This document shows positions 42,880 through 54,977 of a stretch of DNA of 64,000 nucleotides, piece after piece. Each line of letters opens with the position of its first letter. The stretch's first letter is position 1. Origin of the DNA: Margaritifera margaritifera (Eukaryota; Mollusca; Bivalvia; Unionida; Margaritiferidae); contig JAQPZY010001660.1 of the NCBI GenBank assembly GCA_029931535.1, positions 1,451,001 through 1,515,000 on the forward strand. The letters run 5' to 3'. The translations under genes and the position numbers were made by a program. The notes beneath the pieces are model-generated. The model was given only the letters and a program-made list of their open reading frames with translations, did no database searches and was not told the origin of the DNA.

Positions 42880-44760
42880 GCCAGTCACTCTCAATGATCT
42901 TTACTACAGTTTGTACTAAAATGTAAAGACTGACGTTTTATTTGTCTTTGCAATCATATGTCCTAAAAATGCTTCTCCATCCAAACACGTACATTTCGTT
43001 CGGCTTTCCCTACATACTGCTTTTAGAGTTTAAACGGTACACCACATAAATTATATTTGGCATATCACATGAAATATGTTGTTTTATATTAAAATTTGTG
43101 CCTGTTTTCAAGATTTCTACTATATGTTAAGGTCTGAATTGATTATATAATCACACAGCTACTTTAAATTCACACTTAAAACAACCAGGTTTGTTGATTC
43201 TCGGTAATTTGGATCTCACTAAAATGTCTCTTATGTTCTTTTTTTCATTTTGTACGCTGTTACCAAACTGCATGTCCCAAATGCTTCGGGAACTCTTTGT
43301 GGCGAATCACTACAATTTTCTCTAGCAAATTTTGTTCCAGAGACTGAACGCCTTTTGAAATGAACAATGAACGGAATTATTTCTTGTGTTTTGTTTCAAA
43401 TATTGATTTTTCTTAGTTCCCTGATTTTGTAACCTCTTTCTCGTAGTATTGCGAAAAGCAGTGCACAAGCGGTATGGATTTTTTGTTGATTATTTCAAAT
43501 CCAGATGAATCTCAGTATCTGGGATTTAAAAATGCTCATAAACGTGTATCTTGGATGAAAACCATTTTCATGTAGCAACTAACGAGTGTCAGTTTCCTTA
43601 AAATATACCCTGATATCCAGATTATCACCTTTTGCGAAGTTATTTCCCTTGTATATTATTACATCTAAGAAGTCGACACTTTCCTGACTAATCTTCATTT
43701 TAATTTAAATTGATGAATGGTGATTATTCATCCAGTTAAGAAACTATTTTATTTCTTCTTCCGAATGGGTCTAAATGAAGAAACTATCATCATTAAATCT
43801 AATATAGAAAACCGTTCTTTGCAAGACAAATTTTCAGTAAATTTAAAATTTCATCATCTTGTCAATTTGGGTCCGGGTTATCAAGCATCACCTTTCTACA
43901 AGCAGCCAAACCATGTTCATGCTGGGTGTTAATATAAAGGCTATCAAGATCTGGTGTAACTTTAATACAGTTTTTAGGAGTTTTAATTTTACTCAGTTTT
44001 TACAGAAAATCATTTGTATCTTTAACATATGGAAACTATTTCTGAGATAAAGAGTTGAAATAAAAAGTCTATCCATTCGGCAATACGCTCAGTCTCACTT
44101 GAACAATCGGAAATGATGGCATACCTGGAGGAACTTCCATTTGCATAGTCCAGTTTTCCACAGGTTTGTGAATTTTCAGAAGATAAAACTATTTTGATAT
44201 TGAATTATTCCGAATCAAGTAGTGGAATTTATTTTTGTCCAAAAAATCACCTTCACGAAATTTTCAAAGTTCACTTCTGACTTCCAATGATGTATCATGA
44301 TAAATTGGTTTTGAAATAGGCTGATACTATTTCAAATCATTTAACTGTCGCTCCGCTTCCAAAATACACTGATTTCGATCCATGACAACGGTGTCATTTC
44401 CATTATATGCCTTCTTTATTACCAAAGATTCGTTTGGGGATAAATTTTGCAACGCCATACTTTCTGATTTACTGAGGTTGGAATTCTGAATAAAAACGTC
44501 ATTTATGCTTTTGTTTCTAATGTCATAAATGCAATTCCATGCATTCTTCGATACATAAGAAGACCCCTAGCTGGATTTTTTTTAAAGTTTGGATTTACGT
44601 AACTGTTTGTGGCGTTTTTTAGTTTCCAAATAGGTGAAATGAAATTTTTACCAACAAACGCTTTGCACAATCTTTTATATCCTCATTTAAAGTATCTATA
44701 TTTTCCGGTGTCGTCATAAAATTTAGACTTTTTGTGAAAGGAAACAGTGCTCTGAGGAAG
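42880..44760 (-). mobile_element. Penelope-like element (PLE) remnant
   Basis: Read on the minus strand from 44760 down. MALQNLSPNESLVIKKAYNG, then DTVVMDRNQCILEAERQLND (about 44330-44460), matches the N-terminal block of PLE reverse transcriptases. EHGLAACRKVMLDNPDPN and EILNLLKICLA (about 43830-43930) precede the palm. SFFI and HSEEEIK, then QESVDFLDVIIYKGNNFA (about 43610-43780), lie around the 'DD' region, where frames are broken. NNQQKIHTACALLFAILRER is the thumb. Nearer the end, NIRDILVRSKLPRINKPGCF (about 43180-43240) is the typical linker, followed by an eroded GIY-YIG-like part to about 42900. PLEs prime reverse transcription at chromosome breaks and often carry the GIY-YIG nuclease. 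At least ten disabling changes. Confidence 0.85.
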
Positions 44761-45095
44761 TCAGAACGTGACGTTTAGAAAGATTTACCGTTGAAGTTCT
44801 TAGTACGGGTTGCAAATCTATAAAATAATTAAAATAAAAAAATAGTGTACCAGTGCCGAGCATATGTAGCTGCAGCCTCGTCCGTCCAGTGTATGTTGTC
44901 AGTCCTTGTACGAAACTTGGAGTTTTCTAGTTTGGTAAAAAAAAAACACATTTTTAGGAGATAAAAGAGTTTAGCATGTCCAAATTTCTGCGTTCATTAA
45001 AAGAAAGCTTCAGAGAGTAATATACCAGCTAAAAGAAGATTTTTACATTTGAAGTTCCAGAAGGTCTGTAGGAATAGTCTGAGCACCACTATTTT

Positions 45096-45237
45096 GCCTA
45101 TCAATAATCCCGATATCTACAATAACTTTTTAACGTTTGTTTGCGGCTCATATTTTGTGATAAAATGCCTATCAATAATCCCGATATCTACAATAACTTT
45201 TTAACGTTTGTTTGCGGCTCATATTTTGTGATAAAAT
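45096..45237 (+). repeat. 71 bp tandem duplication, two identical copies
   Basis: The block beginning GCCTATCAATAATCCCGAT is present twice without a visible difference (45096 and 45167). It is recent. Confidence 0.97.
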
Positions 45238-46149
45238 GTGTCAGGTTCTGTATATTGGCACCTGGAAAATGTTCTATCTCGGCGTTCTGAGGTGGCATTT
45301 GTCTAGCCCAATGCTACCACCTTTTCATAAAATTTAGGCAGGGACCAGTCATCGTATTTTTCTTGCGTTCGCGTGTGCGCCCTCAATGTCGTGTTGTCGC
45401 GTGCTCGAATTCTAATGGTTGGAGGGGTTAATCCGGTGAAAGGTCGCATGTTAGTGGAAACGGGTGCTCGGACGCGTATACAATCTGCATATGATTTGTC
45501 AGATGAAGCGAGTTTGGGGTCGGAGGGGGTGGGGGATAGGGAACAACGACAGGCGGACTGGACAGATACATAGATAGATGTATGTAGTCGAATTTGACGG
45601 CACCTCTGCAGAAAAGTGGCTATGTAGTGCCAAATCAAGGTAAAGTTCCAAGAATTCATAAAATGTATTGCACAAACGTTTATGAAGATAAACCCTTCCC
45701 AATAAATGTAAATATAAGATAAAATATCTACGCAAAGATGTTAAAAATTCTGTAAAAATGTATATAAATTAAGCGACAAAGGTAACATATGTAAAAACCT
45801 TAAAACATAATTAAAAATTCTTGCACAAACCGCATTCCCTTAAAAAAAAGTCCAATATTTTCTCGGGTGAGGCACACGTCCTCGTACAGTTTCTTCAAGC
45901 AGTTCTTGTCAAAATACTTCTGCCTCACAGGGTGCAAATCTACACATTTGACAAGAATGTGCTCCACTGTCAGCGTACACACTTCGGTCGAGGTTCAACT
46001 TTCAGAAGGTATGCATGAGTTAGCTACGATGCGCTATCGGCACAATACCACCTCATCTCTCCGATTTGTTCTATACGAGGGATGGCACTCTCCAATAGTA
46101 AGTTTGATGTTCTTAAGTTTGTTTGTGGAGTTTTCATTCCACATATTTT

Positions 46150-46610
46150 GCCATTTATGACGAACATGCTGATTTATACAATACTTTATATGGAATTTTC
46201 CATTCGGAAACGGGTGATTGCAGGGCAGCTTTGGCGGCTCTTTCATTGCCCTTTATGCCAATGTGATTAGGCAGCCAACAGTACAGAATCCTTTTCCCAG
46301 ACTGTACAAGAGCATCATGTTTCCGTAATGACTGGAATATTAACGGGTTGTCAAATTTAAGATTCTGCAAAGCTTTCAATGTGGAAAGAGATCCGAAAAG
46401 ATGATGTAATTTGTTTTTTGAGAGGTTTCAAGGTAGTTCAAAGCTTTGAGTATGGCTGTAACTCCTGCAGTGAACATTTAGGCTTTATCCAGTAACCAGC
46501 TCGAGATGGTGCCATGAGGTGTTGCAATGGCAGCACCAACTTTGTCTCCTTTTTTTGGAACCGTCTGTATACAGGGACGTATGGCTGTGATAGGAGGCTC
46601 TGAATTCATT
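46150..46610 (-). pseudogene. LINE RNase H domain remnant
   Basis: On the minus strand SLYTDGSKK (first catalytic Asp, about 46560-46585), then LKALQNLKFDNPLIFQSLRK and ILYCWLPNHIGIKGNERAAK (about 46230-46300), the 'H-x-G-I-x-G-N-E' block in which the last Asp region reads ERAAKAA. RNase H removes the RNA strand during reverse transcription. A stop or frame change lies between the halves. Confidence 0.8.
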
Positions 46611-47339
46611 AAATTTACTCTGAAAAAGAAGAGGATTTGTTGAGGTCTTTTTTAATTCGCAAAGGTGAAATATTATTTTGGGAGGTTTGATAAATCAGGT
46701 GGTGATTTAGGAATACGGAATTTTGCAATATTTCCAACATTGATTTTTGCTGTATCTAAGTGAGGACGAATTCGTATGCCAAAACATGGAATGAAGTTTG
46801 GTTTCTGAATATACAAGGTATAGTATACGGGCCTAAGCACTATATCATATGAGGGGTCTGATGGATCAGAAGATGGTTTGGTACCATACTGAAGAACCAG
46901 TTTCGTTCGTCTGAAATAAAGGAATGGATCATTTGCCTAAACATCGATGCATTCTAAAGGGGAACTCCTAAATGCACTCGGACAAAGTCTCAGTCCCTGA
47001 TTGTGTATCGGATCAAGCATCTGCAAGTAAGATTTGCAAGCTGATCCGTACACAATCGAGCCATAGTCAAGTTTCGATCTTACTAATGGCCTGCATAACC
47101 GAAGCAAGTCCTTACGATCTGCTCCCCAATCTGTGTTTGCCACAACTTGTATTAAATCCAGGACTTTTTGACATTTGATCCCTGAGGTATCTTATATGTG
47201 GAAGAAAAGTTAGTTTACGGTCGAAAGTAAGCCCTTAAAATGTAGTCTCGTCCACAACAGGAATAAAGCAACCGTCAAGATAGAGCTTTGGGTCATCATG
47301 AATGCGACGTAATCTGCAGTAATGCATACAGTTAGCCTT

Positions 47340-48230
47340 TTATTTCAAAATTTGAATCCGTTTTCTTCTGCCCATTTTTGAACCTTGTTTATGCTCATCT
47401 GTAGTTGACGTACTTCAGTATGCATACTCTTTGATCTATTGCAGATATATATAAAAAAGTGGTCAACATATAATGAGCAGTCAGTTCCTGAATTTTGGCA
47501 TTTCAATATGCTGTTAATATTGATGTTGAATAGAGTGACTAACAGAATGCTGCCCTGGGCTACACCCATTTCCCGGGGATAGCTTTCAGAAAGGGTGCTG
47601 CCTTCCTTAACTTTGAAATTTCTATCTTTCAAAAATATTGGAGATAAAGTCAGGTAGGCGGTCCCTTAGACCATGGTTGAAGAGATCATTCATTATGCCG
47701 TACTTCCACGTCGTGCACGAAAGCTTTCTCCAAGTCGAAAAAGACGGCAACTATATGTTCTTTCTTAGTGAAAGCATCTCTAATAAATGATTAAAGTCTG
47801 ACAAGATGGTCTTTAGTGCTTGTCTGGCATCTGAATCCACATTGCGTGTCTGATAGTAGTTTGTTGGACTCGAGATACCAGAGTAGGCTGTCATTTATCA
47901 TCCATTCCATGGTTTTGCAAATACAGCTTGTTTATAGAACGATAGTTGGAAGAGTCGGTTGGGTTCTTTCCCGGTTTGGGTACTGGTATCATTGTTGCTT
48001 CTCGCCAAGACTGCGGGAAGTCGCCAATTTCCCAAATTTTATTGTAAATGTTTAGAAGTGTTTTCAGAGCTGTGTCAGGTAAATGTTTCAAAAGTTGATA
48101 ATGGATATCATCTGGTCCTGCTGAAGTGTCGTGGGTTCGATCAAGGGAGTCCTGCAACTCTCTGAGATTTAAAGGTTTATTGTAGTTTTCAGCATTAGCA
48201 GAATTTAAATTTAGCGGAACCTTTTCTATC
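47340..48230 (-). pseudogene. LINE reverse transcriptase remnant
   Basis: Minus-strand blocks: DTSAGPDDIHYQLLKHLPD and GDFPQSWREATMIPVPKPGK (about 47950-48120), SSNYRSI, then frame-broken 'QCGFR' and 'VFFDLEKAF' (motif A, about 47720-47760). Motif B is GVAQGSILLVTLFNININSI (about 47500-47560). Motif C is DCSLYVDHFFIYI near 47455-47490, where the usual A/V-D-D has become V-D-H, so a catalytic Asp is lost. Confidence 0.85.
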
Positions 48231-48448
48231 AAATTTTTGAGACGGCTGAAGTTTTCAGAATAACTCTCCTGTGAGGAGTTTTTTCAAGAATGTTTCAGCC
48301 AATGTATTTGACATTTCTGGTACGGTTGTGACCATTTCATCAGATTTCTTTAAATGCTTCATGCAGCTGCTTTTATTTTTACCAATGATTTTCCGCACCA
48401 TATTCCATACAAATTTAATCAAGGAGCGAGAATTCAACATAAAGAATG

Positions 48449-48700
48449 GGGTCCTGGGTGGCCGAGTGGCCTAAGGCGCTCGCCTTTACAGATCACTGAC
48501 ATCTCATCTCTGTCCGCGTGGGTTCGAGTCTCGGCTCAACCAACATGGGTATGTGAGAAAGCTTGCCAGTAGCTTCCCGTGGGTCGGTGGTTCTTCCCGG
48601 GGTTTTCCCGGATTCTTCCTCCACCAAATATACTGGCCGCCATGTATAGCCTATCATGTGCTGAAAAATGGCGTTAAACCTACAAAATCACAAACTACAA
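48449..48700 (+). mobile_element. tRNA-derived SINE, copy 2
   Basis: Same family as 5281-5485: CCTGGGTGGCCGAGTGGCC, TAAGGCGCTCGCCTTTACA, B box GGGTTCGAGTCTCGG, TATGTGAGAAAGCTTGCCAG, GGTTCTTCCCGGGGTTTTCC and ATGTGCTGAAAAATGGCGTT with an ACAAAATCACAAAC tail. Slightly longer in the body than copy 1 (it includes ATATACTGGCCGCCATGTA). Confidence 0.88.
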
Positions 48701-48737
48701 TCAACCTAAAGACATAGGATCTCCATGTTTTCCTCTT

Positions 48738-48790
<53 letters not shown>
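48738..48790. repeat. (CT)n microsatellite
   Basis: About 26 CT dinucleotides shortly after the SINE. Confidence 0.95.
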
Positions 48791-48794
<4 letters not shown>

Positions 48795-48899
48795 AATGGT
48801 ACGACGAACTTTAGCTCGGTATATTCGCTATTTATTCAGATTTTCAGTTGTTGGATTGGCATTGAAATGTTGAGGGATCGATAGATAGATGAATAGATA

Positions 48900-49070
48900 G
48901 ATGCATATTTTTTTTTAAAATTTCTAACGGCACTTTCAACACATTGCTGTCTATATGATGCCGAGGAAACTGGAGATAACTGCCTTTCGCAAGGACACAC
49001 TGTGGCAGAACTGTTCTGGCCTGGGCGGATATCGAACCCTCGACCCTTGGATTACGAGTCCGACGCTCTA
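48900..49070 (-). mobile_element. tRNA-derived SINE of a second family
   Basis: Minus strand. The head TAGAGCGTCGGACTCGTAAT, then CCAAGGGTCGAGGGTTCGAT, has an anticodon-arm-like and B-box-like part. The body GTGTGTCCTTGCGAAAGGCA, then GTTATCTCCAGTTTCCTCGG, is a wording shared by many invertebrate SINEs. The tail reads AAAGTGCCGTTAGAAATTTT followed by GATA-type repeats. 'GTGCCGTTA' also stands at the 3' ends of the LINE copies at 31.0 and 45.6 kb. The A-box half of the tRNA head is missing at the microsatellite. Confidence 0.75.
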
Positions 49071-49113
49071 GACAGACAGACAGACAGACAGACAGATAGA
49101 TAGATAGATAGAT
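49071..49113. repeat. (CAGA)n(TAGA)n microsatellite
   Basis: Tetranucleotide tract replacing the 5' end of the SINE. A TAGA tract also lies at its 3' end (48880-48905). Confidence 0.95.
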
Positions 49114-51390
49114 CCGCTTCTAAATTTTTTTACTACCACTTGGCACCGGTTGAAAGATCTGCAGTGATGTATGCTGATACGCTATTTTGAAACATAACTT
49201 ATTGGTACTTGGACCAATTAATAGTCGAGCCTGAATAGTCATTAAGAACCTACTCTGTTTAAGCGACACATCGAACCTTTACAAATATACCTTAAGTATA
49301 GGAAACATAATTTTACATATGGAAGAACCAAATGCCTACACACAGTAATATTACAACTAGTGCTGCTGCAGAAGCTGATTTGACGACGAATGAAGTGATG
49401 AAGCTGAAAGTCGTGAGAATATTAGATGTGAAAGCAGCAGCACCAGGAGTTAGCATTATGTTGACAATAATGTCATCATTATATTGCCATGATGCTACTT
49501 GTATAACATATTCGAATGTTATTTGCAAATGCTACGTCCACCACTACTATTGCTTATGTTACTGCTTCTACTTTCAAGATGATGTGTAATTGTATTTTCT
49601 TTCGTGAGAGAAATTCACCTCAAAACACCTGGTCTCCATTTTTGTAATTAGAAAAAAATAAAGATCAATTAAAATCCGTTTAATTAAGAGTTAAGCAAAC
49701 ACCACGCACAGACCCTATTTAAATACTTCGTGTGAGCGATAATAATTATTATTGTTTTCCAATGGTTCTGCTTAATAAGAGGATTTTATGTCAATATTTT
49801 CTTGGAAATAGAAACTAGGAAGAAGTTAATATGAAGTATTCGTCTTAGTCGATAAAACCATAAGAGCTTTTTTCTGTTTATACAAATAACACATGCAAAC
49901 ATTTGTCTAACAGCGGCAACACAAAAAGGTTATCTCAAGCAATTTATTTTCGCGAATCTGGATCCCAAACCACTTTATGCCTAATTACTTTCACGAAAAA
50001 AAAAGTTTCATGCAAATATGTCGAGGAAATTTAAATTTGTTATTTTACCTTATTCACAAATTACGTTTTCTTTTTTTTTTTCTTTTCAATCATGGAAAAT
50101 AAATTGTCAGCATTTTACAGATCACCCATGACCTGGCCCCGCTTTTATAAAGCGTCTCAACTCTGAGTACACACTTAACTTTTACACCAATTTCTTGAAA
50201 ACTGTAAAACTATGAAAGGATCAGAGCCTTAAACCGATATTTTAAAATAAGCTCGTCATTGTTAAGCATACATAAAAAAATTATCTGAAATATTTGTTAT
50301 CAAGAGATAGAATACTGAGCCCAGAACGTACTAGAGTTGGTCAGTCTTAATAAAACGTGGCCTTTGCTTACAACCATAAAAAAGCTCGAGTTTAAGCTTG
50401 ATATTTTCTGTCAAAAAGATTTTACATATGAAATGTCATTTTTTTTATTGGCTGAGAGTAACAAACTCGAACTCAAATTCTGTCTCATGATTTTCGGGCC
50501 TGATCAGTCAACTTGCATCAAACGTCTGAAATCGAATATACCCATGTTCTAAACTAAAAATGTTCTCTCTCACTGAAATTTTGGTAATATCAGACGGACG
50601 GACGAATTATTAATCTATGGTTAGAAACAAGTAGCCTTTTGAAACACATTACATGCAATGTTTTTATTTTAATTTCCTAACAGGAAGCTTGACAAATTGA
50701 GAGGTGTACGTACTTATAACTAAGACGTTGCATTGCTGGCGTACTGAATGGCATCAGCCCAATCCTTATCCTTCATCCCTCTCCTCCCCCCCCCCCATTC
50801 AAACAATTGGTATATTATCCTTATGCTACTGACAAGTACACGTATACGCATACCAAACCCTGGACAATATTTAAATATAAAGTAATCATGGAGAATACTC
50901 TTTTTACAAGAAAAACAAAATATAAATCAAATTGTAATCGAGCATTAAAATGTCACTGTTCGAAGGTCGAAAGACGGGTCCTTAAGTTCCTTTTTAAGGT
51001 CCTTTTTTCCTTAAGTTAATGTTTCCTTTGCACACTTCTACATATTTTTCAAGCCTTTTGTGTAAGGGACCAACCATTTAATTTTTTTTGGGGGGGGGGC
51101 GGGGAGCGGCGGGGTTGTGGGATTTTCTTTCGAGCTGGGATATTTTTTTCTTTTTATCCTTTACCTCCAGATCATTGGGGGGGGGGACCAAATATAGTGG
51201 ATACAATTAGTTCTTTTCTTCTAAAAAATCAAAGCAAGAATGTTTTTTTTTCTTCGAAAATGTACTGGTTGGACCCTACCTGGTAAATCTTGATTTTAAA
51301 TGCACAACGAAACCTGTAAATATTTGCAAGCTGAAGTAAGAACAGCATATGTCTGTCATGTGTTTATTAGTATACGTATGTCATGTGTTT
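49114..51390. other. Unrecognised AT-rich DNA
   Basis: No supported gene. Short antisense open-frame pairs at 49313-49589 have no family resemblance. Poly(C) near 50786-50797 and two poly(G) runs near 51091-51110 and 51177-51187 are present. Confidence 0.45.
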
Positions 51391-51399
51391 ATTAGTATT

Positions 51400-52445
51400 G
51401 TATGCAGGCACTAAATATGGCACCTTTTAATCCGGCAATAGGTTCCTTCCTTGCTCCAAGGGAAAACCATTCGTGAAGTTTGTTGAAAGAAGATGGTGTT
51501 GAGCGGAAGCAGAGACTTTTACAACACTGTATTATAGATAAGTGTTGTAGATATGTCTGACAAAAGCTATCACTTACTAACCATTTTTCCTTCTTGGAGT
51601 TGCTGTTACCTTTACCTTGGAGATTTCGACCCAACCTCTTATATGCATACTTTGCCACAGTAACAAGACTTCCACAATGTTTGTTGCATGTGAGTGGTTT
51701 TGTCTCAAGTTACTTTACATAAACTATATCCTTTTTTTTGTGCAACAGTGACATTTACCTTGATAGATTATACCCTAAAATCAATAGGCTTTCTTATTGC
51801 CCCAAGTGCAAGCCATTCAAAAAATTTGGTTGAGGTAGGTGTTACAGAGCTAAAGTTCTCCTGCAAAAATAATTTTCTTCTCCGAGTCAAATTGACCTCG
51901 ACCTTTGAATTTTTCAACCCCAAATCAACAGGTTTCTTTTTTGCTCTAAGTGCAAGCCTTCCACAACGTTATGTTATGTCTGGTTATGTTGTCTAGAATA
52001 ATTATCAAACAGAAACCCTTTTTCTTCTGAGTCATTGTGACCTTGACCTTTGCTCTTATGAACTCAAAATCAATGCTACTTTCTTGTCCCAAGTGCGACC
52101 TTCCATAAAGTTTAGTCAAGGTACATATTCTAATACTAAAGTTATACATAAACCCGATTGTTTACAAATCATGGTAACCTTCACCACTGGACCAAAAATC
52201 AAACGATTTCTTTCTTGCTTAAAGTGCAAGCCTTCCACAAAGTTTAGTTGAAGTATGTGGTCTAGAACTAAAGTTATTGTACAAAAATCATTTTACTTTT
52301 TTAGTCACCATTACCTTGACAGTTTCTATTTGAAATCAATAAGTTTCTTCCATATACTAAGTGTGAGTCATCCATACAGTTTGTTTGAGATATGTATTCT
52401 TGAGGTAAAGTTATCATGCAGAAATCAAAATGGACAAACAGACAA
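51400..52445 (+). repeat. ~140 bp diverged tandem repeat (CCAAGTGCAAGCC class)
   Basis: A block 'AAATCAATAGG-TTTCTT-TTGC-CTAAGTGCAAGCCTTCCA-AAAGTTT' recurs near 51450, 51793, 51936, 52081, 52213 and 52346 at spacings of 132-145 bp. It is accompanied by 'TGACCTTGACCTTTG' wording. A well-known style of bivalve repeat. The + and - open frames here follow the repeat and are not genes. Confidence 0.75.
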
Positions 52446-52942
52446 TCAAGACAGATGGACATCATTACATGATACACTGTGCCTCTGCTGGCACATAAAA
52501 AGTTACATCAAAGTAAGTCACGCATGCAAATTTCTTATTTACTATATTATAACTTAAATGTTTTGTTGCCTCTGTTTTACCTAACTCTGGATTTTGCCTG
52601 GACATGTTCTAATTGAAAGTCCCTGAAAGAAGTTGTTAATTACTATCTCTAAATTTTAAAGGGGGTTGCATCTAATTCCTCTCTATGCTGTCATATTTAG
52701 CTGGAAATCTGCAATGAAAACACCTTCTTGATGCTTCTTACAGATATAAATATATCCTCTCCACCTCTTTCCTTATGACACCTAACACTGAATGAGTTGA
52801 TAAGAAGCACTAACTTAATCAATGCCTTTGTAACTATTGACACCAGTTATTTTTTTTCTACAATTTGAAGAATGCCAATCACATAACAAACATCTTGAAA
52901 AACCTCATGAAAACTTCTGGCATGCACTGTTAATTAAATGAT
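52446..52942. other. Nothing recognised
   Basis: AT-rich DNA between two arrays. No feature is supported. Confidence 0.4.
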
Positions 52943-53119
52943 CATCTGGAAGCATTAAATCTAATAGGCTCTAAAAAAAGCAATATACAAAATTCAAAGT
53001 TCATCTGGCAGCATTAAATCTAATAGGCTCTATAAAAAGCAATATAAAAAATTCAAAGTTCATCTGGCAGCATTAAATCTAATAGGCTCTATAAAAAGCA
53101 ATATAAAAAATTCAAAGTT
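52943..53119 (+). repeat. 59 bp tandem repeat, three copies
   Basis: CATCTGGCAGCATTAAATCT followed by AATAGGCTCTATAAAAAGC starts at 52943, 53002 and 53061. The first copy has a few differences. Confidence 0.96.
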
Positions 53120-53425
53120 AAATGTACAAGAAGAATCAATTAAATAGATCACATTGGACTTTATTAACAGCTTGACTCTAATGGATTTATTGTTGTGCTG
53201 CTATTACATTTTTCAAATGTCAAGACATTAATGAGCTTTGGTTTCAACCAGATAAAAGCAAATCAAGTTGATTAAATCTGTCTGAAAAACTGTAAACTGG
53301 ATTAAGGAAAAAAGCATTTTGGTTGATGTGTAGAACCCCCATCAAGTTGTATATGCCTTACAGTAATTTGCAACTTATTTGTATTTTTAAATGTTTGCAT
53401 CCAGCATACTCATGTTTTTATGTAA

Positions 53426-54376
53426 ATATATCCCAAAGGTGCCCCTTCAGACTGCTTTTATTTAAATATATCCTATGGGTACCCCTTCAGGCTGCTTTAA
53501 TTTATTACCAAAGGGTTCCCCTGGAGGCCGCTTTTATTTAAATATATCCAAAGGGTGCCCCTTCAGACTGCTTTTATTTATTACCAAAGGGTGTCCCTTG
53601 AGGCTGCTTTTATTTAAATATATCCTAAGGGTGCCCCTTCAGACTGCTTTTATTTCAATATATCCTAAGGTGCCCCTTCAGACTGCTTTTATTTAAATAT
53701 ATCCTAAGGGTACCCCTTCAGGCTGCTTTTATTTAAATATATCCTAAGAGTGCCCCTTCAGACTGCTTTTATTTAAACATATACAAAGGGTGCCCCTTCA
53801 GGCTGCTTTTATTTAAATATATCCAAAGGGTGCCCCTTGAGACTGCTTTTATTTAAATATATCCTAAGGGTGCTCCTTTGAGGCTGCTTTGATTTAAATA
53901 TATCCTAAGGGTGCCCCTTCAGACTGCTTTTATTTAAATATATCCAAAGGGTGCCCCTTGAGGCTGCTTGTACTTAAATATATCCTAAGGGTGCCCCTTG
54001 AAGCTGCTTTTATTTAAATATATCCTAAGGGTGCCCCTTCAGACTGCTTTTATTTAAATATATCCAAAGGGTGCCCCTTCAGACTGCTTTTATTTAAATA
54101 TATCCAAAGGGTGCCCCTTCCGGCTGCTTTGATTTAAATATATCCAAAGGGTGCCCCTTTGAGGCTGCTTTTATTTAAATATATCCAAAGGGTGCCCCTT
54201 CAGGCTGCTTTGATTTAAATATATCCAAAGGGTGCCCCTTCAGGCTGCTTTTATTTAAATATATCCAAAGGGTGCCCCTTCAGACTGCTTTTATTTAAAT
54301 ATATCCTAAGGGTGCCCCTTCAGACTGCTTTTATTTAAATATATCCAAAGGGTGCCCCTTGAGGCTACTTTTATTT
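53426..54376 (+). repeat. 40 bp minisatellite, about 24 copies
   Basis: Unit TATTTAAATATATCCTAAGG, GTGCCCCTTCAGACTGCTTT. Variants alternate CCTAAGG/CCAAAGG, CAGACTG/GAGGCTG. Unit lengths vary by 1-2 bp. Each unit contains the potential hairpin AAGGG-TGC-CCCTT. Repetitive open frames through it shift between units and are not genes. Confidence 0.97.
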
Positions 54377-54977
54377 AAACTTGTATATGCCTCTTAATTG
54401 CTTTCATTACAATCTTGTGGTGCATAGCCCTCTGTGACTGTACAACGTTCATATTTCCCCCTTCAACTCTTCCAGTTCTTCTTGTTCATTTTTTTCCTCT
54501 TCTGTCTCATTCAATACTCATCTACGTAGCCATATAGACCATTTCTGTCCAATGCTTTACCTATCAATTTGTTTTTCATCTGTATGTATTTTAAAGAATG
54601 ATGTGAATACATTTTCATGTTTTGAATGGTAAATTGGTAAATTCATGTACAGTACTATACACATTATTCATTAAAGTAGATTATCAGTTTTAAATAGTGC
54701 ATACAATATTTAAAATATTGTACACTGGCACCTCTCTAAACCAACGAGCCAAGGGATGAATGAATATTGGCTTTGTTATTAAGGTGGCTGTTAAGCAGTG
54801 ATAAAAGATAGATAAAATGAAAAGGAATCAAAGAACTTGACTGAATATGGAATGTGTTGGGTAATGGAGGCGAGTGTTATGACAAACTGAACTGTGCATG
54901 TCTATTAATGTGAAGTTATTTACTATATAAAGACTTTACTTGTTCTAATATTTAGCATTTATTTTACATGTTTTTTT
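54377..54977. other. Spacer between two minisatellites
   Basis: About 600 bp of AT-rich DNA with no recognised feature. Confidence 0.45.

Larger units (their letters stand above)
45580..48445 (-). mobile_element. RNase-H-bearing LINE (Jockey/I-like), 5'-truncated
   Basis: Minus-strand ORF2 remnant lacking the endonuclease. From high to low coordinates: linker (VWNMVRKIIGKNKSSCMKHL), RT (about 47350-48230), RNase H (about 46150-46600) and a cysteine/histidine tail (TVEHILVKCVDLHPVRQKYF, about 45910-45975). The 3' UTR ends near 45580 with GGTGCCGTCAAATT and TACATACAT. A SINE abuts the truncated 5' end at 48449. Frameshifts and stops run throughout. Placement in the Jockey/I group rests on the RNase H and the RT wording. 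Confidence 0.85.

Noticed and set aside
45303..45735. Overlapping open frames in a CpG-richer patch, possible gene start
   Set aside because: It includes the 3' UTR of the minus-strand LINE. No splice sites or family match were found.
49313..49589. Antisense pair of open frames, one strongly hydrophobic
   Set aside because: No family resemblance and no splice or context support. GCT/GCA-type trinucleotides explain both frames staying open.
53323..53696. Open frames with repeated 'LLLFKYI-P' peptides
   Set aside because: They follow the 40 bp minisatellite and change frame with unit-length variation, so they are not genes.
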